From Flavobacterium sp. N502536 (GTDB lineage Bacteria; Bacteroidota; Bacteroidia; Flavobacteriales; Flavobacteriaceae): a DNA stretch of 64,000 bases. The notes beneath the pieces are model-generated. The model was given only the letters and a program-made list of their open reading frames with translations. It ran no database searches and was not told the DNA's origin. This document shows positions 17,478-25,694 of the stretch, in pieces (the first letter of the stretch is position 1; every line of letters starts with the position of its first letter). The stretch lies in contig NZ_CP110011.1 of NCBI RefSeq assembly GCF_025947345.1, positions 4,030,001 to 4,094,000 of the forward strand. The letters are read 5' to 3'. Made by a program: the position numbers and the translations under genes.

Positions 17478-18323
17478 TTAGCGCTTTGCAGTTAAGGTTG
17501 ATCCGACCGAAGCAATTACAACACAGACTATCGCCAGAATTTCATAAAAATTTAAATGCTCCTGCAGGAAAATATAAGCGCAGACTGCCGCAGCGGCAGG
17601 TTCCAGGCTCATTAAAATACTAAAGGTACGGGGAGGCAATTGTCCCAAAGCCTTCATTTCGAGCGTAAACGGAATTGCACTGGATAAAAGTGCCAGAGCA
17701 AAGCCCATCCCAAGGAATTTAGGAGTAAGATTTGCCAGTCCGTTTTCGTATAAACCAAACGGTAAAATCAAAATAGCTCCAAATAACATTCCTGTAGCAA
17801 CTGCTTGTCCGTCATGCATAATTTTAGATACTTTTCCTCCCAGAATAATATAGGTAGCCCATAAAGCACCAGCTAAAAGAGCAAATATAACTCCTATTGG
17901 ATCAATACTATCATTTGACCAGGGTGCTATCAAAACGATTCCGATTGCTGCCAATAGTACCCAGTAATAATCAAGCAGACGTTTTGAACCGATAATAGCC
18001 ACTAGCAACGGACCAATAAATTCAAGTGTTACGGCCAAACCAATCGGGATTCTTTCAATAGCGGTATAAAAAACCAGATTCATGGCACCCAGAGTTAAAC
18101 CATACGGGAGCACTATTTTCCATTGTTTTGGAGTGATTGCTTTTAAATTTGGTCTGTAGGCTAATAGTAAGAGGATAGCCGAGATTCCGATTCGCAAAGA
18201 AGCTGTTCCGGCAGCACCTATGGTTGGGAATAAAGTTTTGGCAATTGCCGCTCCACACTGAACGCTTATGATGGCTAAAAGCACCGCGTAAACAGGAGGG
18301 ATATTGAATTTTTTGTTTTGCAT
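17478..18323 (-). CDS. EamA/RhtA-like drug/metabolite exporter
   Basis: A 281-residue inner-membrane protein with about ten hydrophobic segments in two EamA halves (GLTLGAMNLVFYTAIERIPIGLAVTLEFIGPL; ALLAGALWATYIILGGK; LLSSAIPFTLEMKALGQLPPRTFSILMSLEPA). The words match the RhtA branch, which exports threonine and homoserine in E. coli; the substrate here is unproven. The start is set at the ATG 18323 (MQNKKFNIPPVYAVLL); a GTG ten codons earlier would add MVVSPFHYIS without benefit. It is convergent with the fasciclin gene. Confidence 0.9.
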   Translation of the reverse strand: MQNKKFNIPPVYAVLLAIISVQCGAAIAKTLFPTIGAAGTASLRIGISAILLLLAYRPNLKAITPKQWKIVLPYGLTLGAMNLVFYTAIERIPIGLAVTLEFIGPLLVAIIGSKRLLDYYWVLLAAIGIVLIAPWSNDSIDPIGVIFALLAGALWATYIILGGKVSKIMHDGQAVATGMLFGAILILPFGLYENGLANLTPKFLGMGFALALLSSAIPFTLEMKALGQLPPRTFSILMSLEPAAAAVCAYIFLQEHLNFYEILAIVCVVIASVGSTLTAKR

Positions 18324-18417
18324 GGAAATGTAGTGGAAGGGGGAAACTACCACTCAGAGCGGTAGCTTATGTTGTATACTAAGAGTTTAGTATTTTATTT
18401 TGGAATAGGGTATCGAA

Positions 18418-18558
18418 TTATTCTAATGCCCGTTTGGTAACAAAAGCACGATAACCGATGACCGCCATCTGCCATTTTTTTGCTTTCGAAATGTCTAGTC
18501 CTTGTCTGGTAAAACTCGGTAATAGGATTTTGTTGAGTTTGGCTAAAATTTTATACAT
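18418..18558 (-). CDS. 46-residue conserved-looking small protein
   Basis: The frame reads MYKILAKLNKILLPSFTRQG, then LDISKAKKWQMAVIGYRAFV and TKRALE, followed by stop. The composition is basic with a C-terminal hydrophobic stretch, unlike random AT-rich frames. I recall short proteins of this type annotated 'SsrA-binding protein' in flavobacterial genomes, a label that this sequence does not itself justify. A possible -7 box TATCTTTG lies at 18583-18576 on the minus strand, just behind the terminator of the upstream operon, so it may be a separate transcript. Confidence 0.7.
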   Translation of the reverse strand: MYKILAKLNKILLPSFTRQGLDISKAKKWQMAVIGYRAFVTKRALE

Positions 18559-18583
18559 GAGCGGTAGATTTTTTGCAAAGATA

Positions 18584-18617
18584 TAAAAAAAAGACTTTGC
18601 GGTTAAGCAAAGTCTTT
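18584..18617 (-). terminator. terminator of the BlaI/M56 operon
   Basis: On the minus strand AAAGACTTTGC (18617-18607), loop TTAACC, GCAAAGTCTTT (18600-18590), then T run. It lies 47 bp after the M56 stop. Confidence 0.88.
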
Positions 18618-18663
18618 GTTGTTGATTTTTAGGTATTTATTTGGTTTCTAAAGATGTCCCGAA

Positions 18664-20469
18664 TTACGATTTTTTGCTCTCTTTCTCAAGCTTTTTCATT
18701 TCTTTCTCGTATCTCTTCATTTCTTTTTCATGTTTCTTCATATCGGCTTCATGCTGCTTCATGTCTATCTCATACTGCTTCATGTTGATTTCGTATTCTT
18801 TAGAGTCTTTACCATATTTTACCTGAATGTCCTGTGTATATTTGTCCATTTCGGCAGTAAATTTATCCATAGCAATCTCGAATTTTGCCATCTCCTTTTC
18901 GTAAACCGCTTCTTTTTGTGCCATCACAGTGTTTATCTGCTTTTCATAAGCTGCTATGCTAGGCTCGATAGATTTAATTTTCTTTTCATATTCAGCCATT
19001 TCTTTTTTAAACTTAGCCATTTCAGTTTTGCTGTTTGGATTTCCCGGAGGCATTGGTGGCATCGGTACATCCATCGAAGGAACTTGTGGCATCGATTCAA
19101 CAAGGAATGCAGGGGGAGTTGGCGGAGTCGGTGGAGTTGGAGGCGTCAGGGATGAATGATCGCTGTCGCTATCGTTATCATCGCTTTCGTCGCTTACTGT
19201 AATCTGATTTCTACTTACATTTCTCTTGTCTGGAGCAGGAGCATCATCCGTGATTAACGCTACGCTTTTAGAGCCGTTGTTTTGGGTTGATACCATAATT
19301 CCACAGCCTTTAATAGGTTTGTTGCTTTCGATGTGGATGGTTTGCGTTTTTCCATTTTGTCTTTTTACATCTACTTTAATAGCAGTCAGCTCGTTTTCGC
19401 TGTTTCTTTTTACATCCGAAATAACAACATCAATATTGTGTTTTTGTTTTAGATCTTCTGTGATTTTTTTAAGTTCCTGATCGGTTGTGTTTTTCTGAAT
19501 TTTAATAAGATCAATAGGATCCGTTTTCTCGGCAATTGCTTTAGGTTCTTTTGATTCTTTTTCCTGTGCAATTATTTCAATTTGGAATAAGAAGACAAAA
19601 CCTATAAGTGCAGGAATTACGGCATAGTACTTCCAGTAGTTTCGTTTTTTTGATTGATTTTTGTTTAACATGACAATTCGTTTTTTGATTAATGATTGAT
19701 AAAAATGATTGGTGATTGCAACACAACTTTCATGTGCTGTTATTTTTAAAAGCGTGTATTGATACGCTTTTTTGTCGGTTATTTTTTTAGAAGCTTCACT
19801 GTCAGCAATAAATTCAAGGTTTTGAAGGATTGCTTTTTTGTACAGCCACATAAAAGGATTGAACCAAAATAAGACACAAAAAACTCTTGAGATCAAAACA
19901 TCTATAGTGTGGTTTTGATCGCTATGTACTTTTTCGTGTTCGATAATACTCTCTAATTCCGAAGGGGTGTACATTGATGAGTTGTACACGATATAATCAA
20001 AATAAGAGAAAGGAGCAATATTTTCGTTGATATCGACGAATTTGAAATCGGCCTGTTGCAGTACTTTTTTTCCTTTTAATACCGTATTCAGACTGTAAAA
20101 GTCAATCATAAATTTGATGACCAAAGCCAGAAAACCAAGAGCATAAATAGCGAGTACAACATAATTCCAATCGATCTCAAAGGCGTCTTTTTCTACAACC
20201 GGTGAAAGATAGGTTTTTGAGTTATCTAAGGCTGCGACAGTAGCGTGTGCTGTAACTGCCGTTGGAGCCTGAACAACAGGAGTGGGCTCGATCCATACAA
20301 CCTTGGTATAAACCAAAAAAGGTAAAACGACTGAGGTAATGAGTCCGGCCAATAAAAACCATCGGCTGCTGTTAAAAAAAGTCTCCTTGCGCAGTAAAAA
20401 ATAATACGCAACATAAAACAATACCAACAATCCGCTTGATTTTGCGATAAAAATGAAAATAGCTTCCAT
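18664..20469 (-). CDS. M56 (BlaR1-like) membrane metallopeptidase with coiled-coil tail
   Basis: A 601-residue protein. N-terminal membrane segments enclose an M56 protease domain with the zinc motif HEKVH (about 178-182) and ExxAD (about 219). After the last membrane segment (about 280-300, ending in IIAQEKES) follows a domain shared with its paralogue (KIQKNTTDQELKKITEDLK), a PPT-repeat linker, and about 130 residues of Met/Lys/Glu-rich coiled coil. The ATG at 20469 is chosen over a TTG six bases upstream; the paralogue has the same layout. BlaR1-type proteases cleave a BlaI repressor on sensing a ligand; the BlaI gene ends 7 bp upstream. The ligand is unknown, and beta-lactam sensing is not supported because no penicillin-binding domain is present. 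Confidence 0.9.
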   Translation of the reverse strand: MEAIFIFIAKSSGLLVLFYVAYYFLLRKETFFNSSRWFLLAGLITSVVLPFLVYTKVVWIEPTPVVQAPTAVTAHATVAALDNSKTYLSPVVEKDAFEIDWNYVVLAIYALGFLALVIKFMIDFYSLNTVLKGKKVLQQADFKFVDINENIAPFSYFDYIVYNSSMYTPSELESIIEHEKVHSDQNHTIDVLISRVFCVLFWFNPFMWLYKKAILQNLEFIADSEASKKITDKKAYQYTLLKITAHESCVAITNHFYQSLIKKRIVMLNKNQSKKRNYWKYYAVIPALIGFVFLFQIEIIAQEKESKEPKAIAEKTDPIDLIKIQKNTTDQELKKITEDLKQKHNIDVVISDVKRNSENELTAIKVDVKRQNGKTQTIHIESNKPIKGCGIMVSTQNNGSKSVALITDDAPAPDKRNVSRNQITVSDESDDNDSDSDHSSLTPPTPPTPPTPPAFLVESMPQVPSMDVPMPPMPPGNPNSKTEMAKFKKEMAEYEKKIKSIEPSIAAYEKQINTVMAQKEAVYEKEMAKFEIAMDKFTAEMDKYTQDIQVKYGKDSKEYEINMKQYEIDMKQHEADMKKHEKEMKRYEKEMKKLEKESKKS

Positions 20470-20476
20470 ATACAAA

Positions 20477-20845
20477 TTATATTACTTCTTTAGGAGTTTC
20501 GATCATGGTTAAGATTTCACGCAGTTCAGCTGCCGAAATTTTTTCTTCCTTGGCAAAAAAGGAAACCATACTTTTATAAGAGCTATTAAAATAATTGTCA
20601 ATAGCGGTATTCATAAATCCTTTTCGATATTCTTCGATACTTACCATAGGGTAGTATTGATGTGTGTTCCCAAAAGCACTATGATTAACATAACCTTTTT
20701 CCTCCAGATTACGAACAATTGTAGATAAAGTGTTGTAATGTGGCTGATCTTCTGTAATCTCTGCCTGTATTTCTTTTACAAAAGCTTTTTTGAGCTTCCA
20801 TAAAATTTGCATGATTTCCTCTTCTTTATTGGTTAGTTTTTGCAT
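20477..20845 (-). CDS. BlaI/MecI/CopY family repressor, paralogue 1
   Basis: A 122-residue winged-helix repressor (LTNKEEEIMQILWKLKKAFV, recognition helix around HYNTLSTIVRNLEEKGYV) with a C-terminal dimerisation and cleavage region (FAKEEKISAAELREIL). It is 11 bp after the stop of the M56 paralogue 2 and has no space for its own promoter, so it is inferred to be transcribed from the operon promoter near 22860. It differs from paralogue 2 mostly in the middle (SIEEYRKGF against TLEAYSKKY). It probably binds the operators at 22865-22898 and is inactivated by proteolysis. Confidence 0.93.
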   Translation of the reverse strand: MQKLTNKEEEIMQILWKLKKAFVKEIQAEITEDQPHYNTLSTIVRNLEEKGYVNHSAFGNTHQYYPMVSIEEYRKGFMNTAIDNYFNSSYKSMVSFFAKEEKISAAELREILTMIETPKEVI

Positions 20846-20856
20846 TTTAAGCTTTC

Positions 20857-22452
20857 TTAGTTATGCGTTTCGATATCGATTACACCATTAGATCCTTTTT
20901 CGCCATATTTGGCAGTTGCTTCACTTCCTTTGTAAACGCTCATTTTTTTAATGTATTTCGGTTTAAGGTCGTTAAGGTTATAATCAGCAGGCATTTCGAC
21001 TCCATCAACGATGATAAGTTTAGGCTCTTTTGTATTAGCTTTACCTGAAGTTGAAATAATAATTTTGCCATCATTATTTGTCGTAGACACACTGGTTGTG
21101 CCATTATCATCTGTAACTACAGTAGTAGTGCTAGTATTTGTATGAGTATTGCCAGTAATTTTTGTGTCAGTACCAGAATTAGTGTTAACATCTTTAGTTT
21201 GTTTAAGGATTACTTTTTTACTTTTTACTTTTTTGGATTCTTTGTGACTTTCAGAATCATTATTTTCGTCAGCAGTCTGAATGCCAACTTTTTTGCTGCC
21301 ATTCGTATCCGTTGTAACAATTAGCCCAAAATCTTTAATGGTTTGGTTCCCTGAAGTCTGAACAGATTGTGCTTGCTGTGTGCCATTTTTGACATCAATT
21401 TTAATTGATATTAATTCGTTATCGGCATTTCTTTTTATTTCGGAAGCTTTAAATTCAATGTTATGAATTGATTTCAATTTTTCTCTGATTTCCTTTAATT
21501 CAGCATCTGTAGTATTTTTTTTGATTTTGTAAACGTCTACTGATTCTGTTTTTCTAGAAATTACCTTTGCAGTTTGTTGTTTTTCTTTGGCAATTACTTC
21601 TATTTGAAATAATAATACAAATGCAGCCAATGCCGGAACTATTGCTCCAAATTTCCAGGAATTCCTTTTCTTTGATTGATTTTTGTTTAACATAATGATT
21701 CGTTTTTTGATTAATGATTGATAAAAATGATTGGTAATGGCAACACAATTTTCATGTGTTGTTATTTTTAAAAGTGTGTATTGATACGCTTTCTTATCAG
21801 AGATTTTTCGTGCAGCTTCACTATCGGCGATGAATTCCAGATTTTGAAGAATTGCTTTTTTATACAGCCACACAATAGGGTTGAACCAAAAGAGAACGCA
21901 AAATACTCTGGATAGTAAAACATCTATAGTGTGATTTTGTTCACTGTGCACCTTTTCGTGCTCGATAATACTTTCTAATTCTGAGGGCGTATACATTGAT
22001 GAGTTGTAAACGATGTATTCAAAATAAGAGAAAGGCGCTATGCTTTCGTGGGTATCGATGAATTTAAAATCGGCCTGTTGCGTAACCTTTTTGTTTTTTA
22101 GAACAGTGTTCAGGCTATAAAAATCAACGGCAAATTTTAAAAGTAATCCCAGGAATCCAATGGCATAGACCCCAAGTACTACTAAATTCCAATTGATTGC
22201 GGAAGCTTCATCTTCAATAAGCTGTGGTTGGGAACCGGTAACGTAATTGAGATTGGATATTGGAGAAGCGTCTACCCAAACCGTTTTAGAATATACCAGA
22301 AAAGGCAAAACTACCGAGGTAACCAAACCAGCCAGCAAGAACCATCTGTTGCTGTTAAAAAAAGTTTCTTTGCGCAATAAAAAATAATAAGCACAGTAAA
22401 ACAAGGTTAATAAACCAGCTGATTTTGCAATAAATAAGATAAGTGCTTCCAT
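20857..22452 (-). CDS. M56 (BlaR1-like) membrane metallopeptidase with TonB-plug-like tail
   Basis: A 531-residue paralogue of the M56 protein at 18664. The membrane and protease part is nearly collinear (HEKVH at about 165-169, LEFIADSEA), as is the following KIKKNTTDAELKEIREKLK domain. The tail is different: a Ser/Thr/Asn-rich linker and then a final 55 residues resembling the plug of TonB-dependent receptors (LIIVDGVEMP, KKMSVYKGSEATAKYGEKGS, NGVIDIETHN). This is a periplasmic domain by topology. The start at ATG 22452 is again two codons inside an in-frame TTG. The gene follows BlaI paralogue 2 by 6 bp. Confidence 0.9.
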   Translation of the reverse strand: MEALILFIAKSAGLLTLFYCAYYFLLRKETFFNSNRWFLLAGLVTSVVLPFLVYSKTVWVDASPISNLNYVTGSQPQLIEDEASAINWNLVVLGVYAIGFLGLLLKFAVDFYSLNTVLKNKKVTQQADFKFIDTHESIAPFSYFEYIVYNSSMYTPSELESIIEHEKVHSEQNHTIDVLLSRVFCVLFWFNPIVWLYKKAILQNLEFIADSEAARKISDKKAYQYTLLKITTHENCVAITNHFYQSLIKKRIIMLNKNQSKKRNSWKFGAIVPALAAFVLLFQIEVIAKEKQQTAKVISRKTESVDVYKIKKNTTDAELKEIREKLKSIHNIEFKASEIKRNADNELISIKIDVKNGTQQAQSVQTSGNQTIKDFGLIVTTDTNGSKKVGIQTADENNDSESHKESKKVKSKKVILKQTKDVNTNSGTDTKITGNTHTNTSTTTVVTDDNGTTSVSTTNNDGKIIISTSGKANTKEPKLIIVDGVEMPADYNLNDLKPKYIKKMSVYKGSEATAKYGEKGSNGVIDIETHN

Positions 22453-22458
22453 AAACAA

Positions 22459-22827
22459 TTATTTTTCTTCTTTTGGATTTTCGATCATGTCTAAGATTTC
22501 ACGTAATTCTGCCGCTGAAATTTTTTCTTCTTTGGCAAAAAAGGAAACCATATTTTTATACGAACTATTAAAATAGTTGTCGATTGCCGTATTCATATAC
22601 TTTTTGCTGTACGCTTCTAAAGTAATAGTTGGATAATACTGATGTGTGTTTCCAAAAGCATTGTGCGCGACAAAACCTTTTTCTTCCAGATTACGTACTA
22701 TCGTCGATAATGTATTGTAATGGGGTTGATCTTCGGTTATTTCTGCCTGAACTTCTTTTACGAAAGCCTTTTTAAGCTTCCATAAAATATGCATGATTTC
22801 CTCTTCCTTGTTCGTTAACTTTTGCAT
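22459..22827 (-). CDS. BlaI/MecI/CopY family repressor, paralogue 2
   Basis: A 122-residue winged-helix repressor, almost the same as the copy at 20477 in the DNA-binding half (MQKLTNKEEEIM.ILWKLKKAF). It is the first gene of the four-gene operon BlaI-M56-BlaI-M56. Its promoter and palindromes lie directly upstream, so autoregulation is likely. Repression should be lifted by cleavage by one or both M56 proteases. Which repressor pairs with which protease cannot be told from sequence. Confidence 0.94.
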   Translation of the reverse strand: MQKLTNKEEEIMHILWKLKKAFVKEVQAEITEDQPHYNTLSTIVRNLEEKGFVAHNAFGNTHQYYPTITLEAYSKKYMNTAIDNYFNSSYKNMVSFFAKEEKISAAELREILDMIENPKEEK

Positions 22828-22844
22828 GTTTTCTAATTTTAAAT

Positions 22845-22875
22845 CAAACCTACAACTATTTTTCTAGTTACGCAA
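22845..22875 (-). promoter_or_regulatory. promoter of the BlaI/M56 operon
   Basis: Read on the minus strand: TTG (22875-22873), 20-bp spacer, TAGGTTTG (22852-22845), which fits TTG...TAnnTTTG. The ATG follows 17 bp later. Confidence 0.65.
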
Positions 22876-22898
22876 CTATAAAAGTAGTTATTTAACTA
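22854..22898. promoter_or_regulatory. phased BlaI operator candidates
   Basis: Two 14-bp palindromes TAGTTACGCAACTA (22865-22878) and TAGTTATTTAACTA (22885-22898) share TAGTT-N4-AACTA. A third half-site AACTA ends at 22858. The three AACTA ends (22858, 22878, 22898) are exactly 20 bp apart, about two helical turns. The first palindrome covers the -33 TTG. Confidence 0.65.
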
Positions 22899-23065
22899 AA
22901 AAACACGTTCAAGATGATTTTTCGACTTGAAAAAGGATGGTAAATTTAATTATAATTTATTGAATTATAGTTGTTTATAGGTTGTTTTGGGAGTTTGTAA
23001 TAAAAGGAGAAATTGTTGAAGAGGTACGGATCGATAAAAAATTTAAGAAATTTCTATAAAATAAT

Positions 23066-23098
23066 AAACCCGACAGGTTTTTAAAACCTGTCGGGTTT
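23066..23098 (-). terminator. terminator of the MFS transporter gene
   Basis: AAACCCGACAGG and CCTGTCGGGTTT form a perfect 12-bp stem with a 9-nt loop. On the minus strand it is followed by a T-rich stretch. The core CCCGACAG is shared with the terminator at 10560. Confidence 0.85.
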
Positions 23099-23132
23099 GC
23101 TAAATGATAAACGATATAAGGAAAGAAAGATT

Positions 23133-24350
23133 TTAAGAAACCTTCTCTCTGACCAATGCTTTTTTTATCCAAAAGCAGCATAGAGTTGCAAAAACTCCAA
23201 TAGAAGCCATGAAAAGCCAGTTGATTTGGTATCCGAAGCGGGAGATGATTTCGAAGCCTACTTTTGCACTCACAATATGTGCAAGACTAAAGCTCATGGT
23301 ATAAAGTGCCATATAACGGCCTTCCTGTCCGCGTGGTGCCCGGCTTAGTGCAAAAGCATTAGAGAAAGGGAAGTTGAGAATTTCTCCAATCGAAAAAAGA
23401 ATCATGCTTATTGCCAGAATCCATGCCCAAACATTAATCAATAATAAAAAGAAACTCAGGGCTATAATGGAAGATCCAAGTGTGATAATTTTTATTTTAG
23501 GAAAGCCTTTCCGCTCCATAAAAGCAACAGTTGGCATTTCCAAAGTAAAAATAAGCAATCCGTTTAGTGTCATTAATAGTCCTGTTTGAAACGCACTTAA
23601 ACCAAATTTTTCATTGTGATACAGCGGTAAAGTGGTAAAAAGCTGGAAGAATATGATAGCCGTCGCGAAACACACAAACAAGAAAACCCAAAAGATTTTA
23701 TCCTGAAAAACCGATTTTTTAACTTCGGTACTTTCGATTTTATCTTCGTGTATTACTTTTTTCTTCTCTTTAACCAGTAAGGCAAATATCGAAATGGCGA
23801 TGACACATGATGCACCGTCTACCCAAAATAAGCCCGAATACCCCATACCCATAATAATCAAACCTCCTAATGCAGGTCCGGCCGCAAATCCTAAATTAAC
23901 GGCTAAACGTACCAAACTAAGGGCGCGCGTTCGGTTTTCGGGTTTAGAATAGGCGCCAAGCGAAACATACATCGCCGGGCGAAACATATCGGCAATGGTC
24001 ATTAAAGAAAATATTGCGATGCAAAGCGTCCAGAAATGTGTAACATATTGAACAAGGAAAAGGAAAACTCCACTCGTAAACAAACTAAAAATCATGATTC
24101 TGTAAAAACCTATTTTGTCTGTTAATTTTCCACCCAGCCAGGAGCCTAACATTGATCCGAAACCAAAAGCCACCATAATCCAGCCTACCTGATTGTACGT
24201 AAAATGTAAATCTTCTTTTAAGTACTTGGACAAAAATGGAAGTACCATGGTTCCGGCACGATTGATAAAAGTAATAATAGCAAGAATCCAAATTTCTCTG
24301 GAAAAACCTTTAAAATTATTGATGTAGCGGCTAAAAGCGGTCTTGAGCAT
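23133..24350 (-). CDS. MFS transporter
   Basis: A 405-residue protein with about twelve membrane segments and the MFS loop motif between segments 2 and 3 (GSWLGGKLTDKIGFYR). RPAMYVSLGAYSKPENRTRALSLVRLAVNLGFAAGPALGG resembles the drug-efflux (DHA1) branch. The substrate is unknown. The start is set at ATG 24350 (MLKTAFSRYI); the open frame continues upstream into the divergent gene's promoter region. A -7 box TAACTTTG (24378-24371, minus) lies 21 bp before this ATG and supports it. Transcribed alone, with a terminator at 23066. Confidence 0.9.
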   Translation of the reverse strand: MLKTAFSRYINNFKGFSREIWILAIITFINRAGTMVLPFLSKYLKEDLHFTYNQVGWIMVAFGFGSMLGSWLGGKLTDKIGFYRIMIFSLFTSGVFLFLVQYVTHFWTLCIAIFSLMTIADMFRPAMYVSLGAYSKPENRTRALSLVRLAVNLGFAAGPALGGLIIMGMGYSGLFWVDGASCVIAISIFALLVKEKKKVIHEDKIESTEVKKSVFQDKIFWVFLFVCFATAIIFFQLFTTLPLYHNEKFGLSAFQTGLLMTLNGLLIFTLEMPTVAFMERKGFPKIKIITLGSSIIALSFFLLLINVWAWILAISMILFSIGEILNFPFSNAFALSRAPRGQEGRYMALYTMSFSLAHIVSAKVGFEIISRFGYQINWLFMASIGVFATLCCFWIKKALVREKVS

Positions 24351-24447
24351 TATAAATAAGTTATTTGCAACAAAGTTAGCAAACTTTGTACGGATGAGCG
24401 GTTGCTGCTTTGTTACTTTTAAACTATTTTTGCTCAAAATTTCTAAG

Positions 24448-25047
24448 ATGAAAAATAGTGTTGTTTTTTTAGTGTTGTTAATGGTTAATTTTTGCTTGGG
24501 ACAAAATAAATTTGATCAAAAAGAAAGCGAAAAATTTCAGAAGACCATAAATTCAGAATATGCTGATGCTAAGACAAGTCCGTTAATGGAAGAAGATTTG
24601 AAAACGTTTAAAAGTTTAGATTTTTATCCTATAAACGCAAAGTATTTTGTGACAGCAAAATTTGAAAAAGCAGAAAACGAAAAAGTTTTCGAAATGAAAA
24701 CGACAGGAACAAGAACGCCGAAATACATCAAATACGGAACGTTGTATTTTACGATCGACGGGGTTGCGCTTAAATTGAATGTTTACAGAAATATCGAACT
24801 TTCGAAAACAAAAGAGTACAAAGACCATTTATTCCTGCCTTTCTCAGATTTAACCTCAGGCAAAGAAAGTTATATTGGAGGAAGATATATTGATTTGAAA
24901 ATCCCGAAAGGAAATACAATTGCAGTCGATTTTAATCAGGCGTATAATCCGTATTGTGCTTACAATCACAAATATTCGTGTCCGTTAGTTCCTTTAGAAA
25001 ACGATCTGAATGTAGCCATTAAAGCAGGAGTAAAAGCATTTCATTAA
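24448..25047 (+). CDS. DUF1684 family secreted protein
   Basis: A 199-residue protein; the ATG at 24448 begins a signal peptide (MKNSVVFLVLLMVNFCLGQ). The body has DUF1684 words: SPLMEEDLKTFKSLDFYPIN near the start, then FLPFSDLTSGKESYIGGRYIDL and DFNQAYNPYCAYNHKYSCPL near the end. DUF1684 proteins are periplasmic or secreted with unknown function. The stop overlaps the next start by one base (TAATG), so translation is coupled to the TatD gene. It is divergent from the MFS gene. Confidence 0.9.
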   Translation: MKNSVVFLVLLMVNFCLGQNKFDQKESEKFQKTINSEYADAKTSPLMEEDLKTFKSLDFYPINAKYFVTAKFEKAENEKVFEMKTTGTRTPKYIKYGTLYFTIDGVALKLNVYRNIELSKTKEYKDHLFLPFSDLTSGKESYIGGRYIDLKIPKGNTIAVDFNQAYNPYCAYNHKYSCPLVPLENDLNVAIKAGVKAFH

Positions 25048-25694
25048 TGGAATTCTTTAATTTTCATACCCATCAGTTTAAAAACCAATCCAATGTACTT
25101 GAGCTGGTGAATCAATATCCGCAGGAGTTTGATGCTTCGATACCGTTTTATTCTGTTGGAATTCATCCCTGGTACATAAAAGAGGATCAAATAGATGCTG
25201 AGCTGAAAATTATAGAAGAAAAATTGCAATCAAAAAATTGTCTGGCTATTGGTGAATGTGGTTTAGACAAGCGAATCGAAATTCCGTTAGAACAGCAAAT
25301 TATCGTTTTTGAGAAACAGCTGGCTTTGGCCGAAAAGTATCAAAAACCCGTAGTGATACATTGTGTTGCCGCTTTTCAGGAAGTGATTCTCCTTAAAAAG
25401 AAAATGAAGATTTCCGTTCCGATGATTGTTCATGGTTTTTCTAAAAATGGTCAGATCGCGGCGCAGTTAATCAAGGAGGGGTTTTACATTTCGTTTGGAA
25501 AATATCTGTTGCGAAATCCGGATTTAAAAACAGTTTTTCAGACGGTTCCCAATGATCGCTTTTTTTTAGAAACCGATACCATTGACGAAAGTATAGAGCA
25601 GGTTTATGAATTGGCATCAACATACAAAAATATAACGCTTAAAGAATTACAGGATCATATTTTGGAAAATTTCAACAATGTTTTTCAGAAATAA
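25047..25694 (+). CDS. TatD family metal-dependent hydrolase
   Basis: A 215-residue TIM-barrel hydrolase. Metal ligands are visible: FHTH near the N-terminus, GECGLD (about 70), VVIHC (about 107), IVHGFS (about 132) and ETD (about 174). TatD enzymes are 3'-5' DNA/RNA exonucleases in E. coli. This one belongs to the short branch common in Bacteroidota, some 45 residues shorter than E. coli TatD, so the exact substrate is open. It is coupled by a TAATG overlap to the DUF1684 gene. Confidence 0.9.
   Translation: MEFFNFHTHQFKNQSNVLELVNQYPQEFDASIPFYSVGIHPWYIKEDQIDAELKIIEEKLQSKNCLAIGECGLDKRIEIPLEQQIIVFEKQLALAEKYQKPVVIHCVAAFQEVILLKKKMKISVPMIVHGFSKNGQIAAQLIKEGFYISFGKYLLRNPDLKTVFQTVPNDRFFLETDTIDESIEQVYELASTYKNITLKELQDHILENFNNVFQK

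Noticed and set aside
17435..17623. Plus-strand frame across the word repeat and the 3' end of the EamA gene
   Set aside because: It translates the inverted repeat and antisense of a clear transporter gene.
18664..22827. Beta-lactam resistance sensor (true BlaR1/MecR1)
   Set aside because: The M56 proteases lack a penicillin-binding sensor domain and no beta-lactamase gene is adjacent. Only the BlaI/M56 architecture is shared.
22975..23181. Minus-strand frame between the BlaI operon and the MFS gene
   Set aside because: It runs through the terminator stem at 23066-23098 and overlaps the end of the MFS gene, so it is not a gene.
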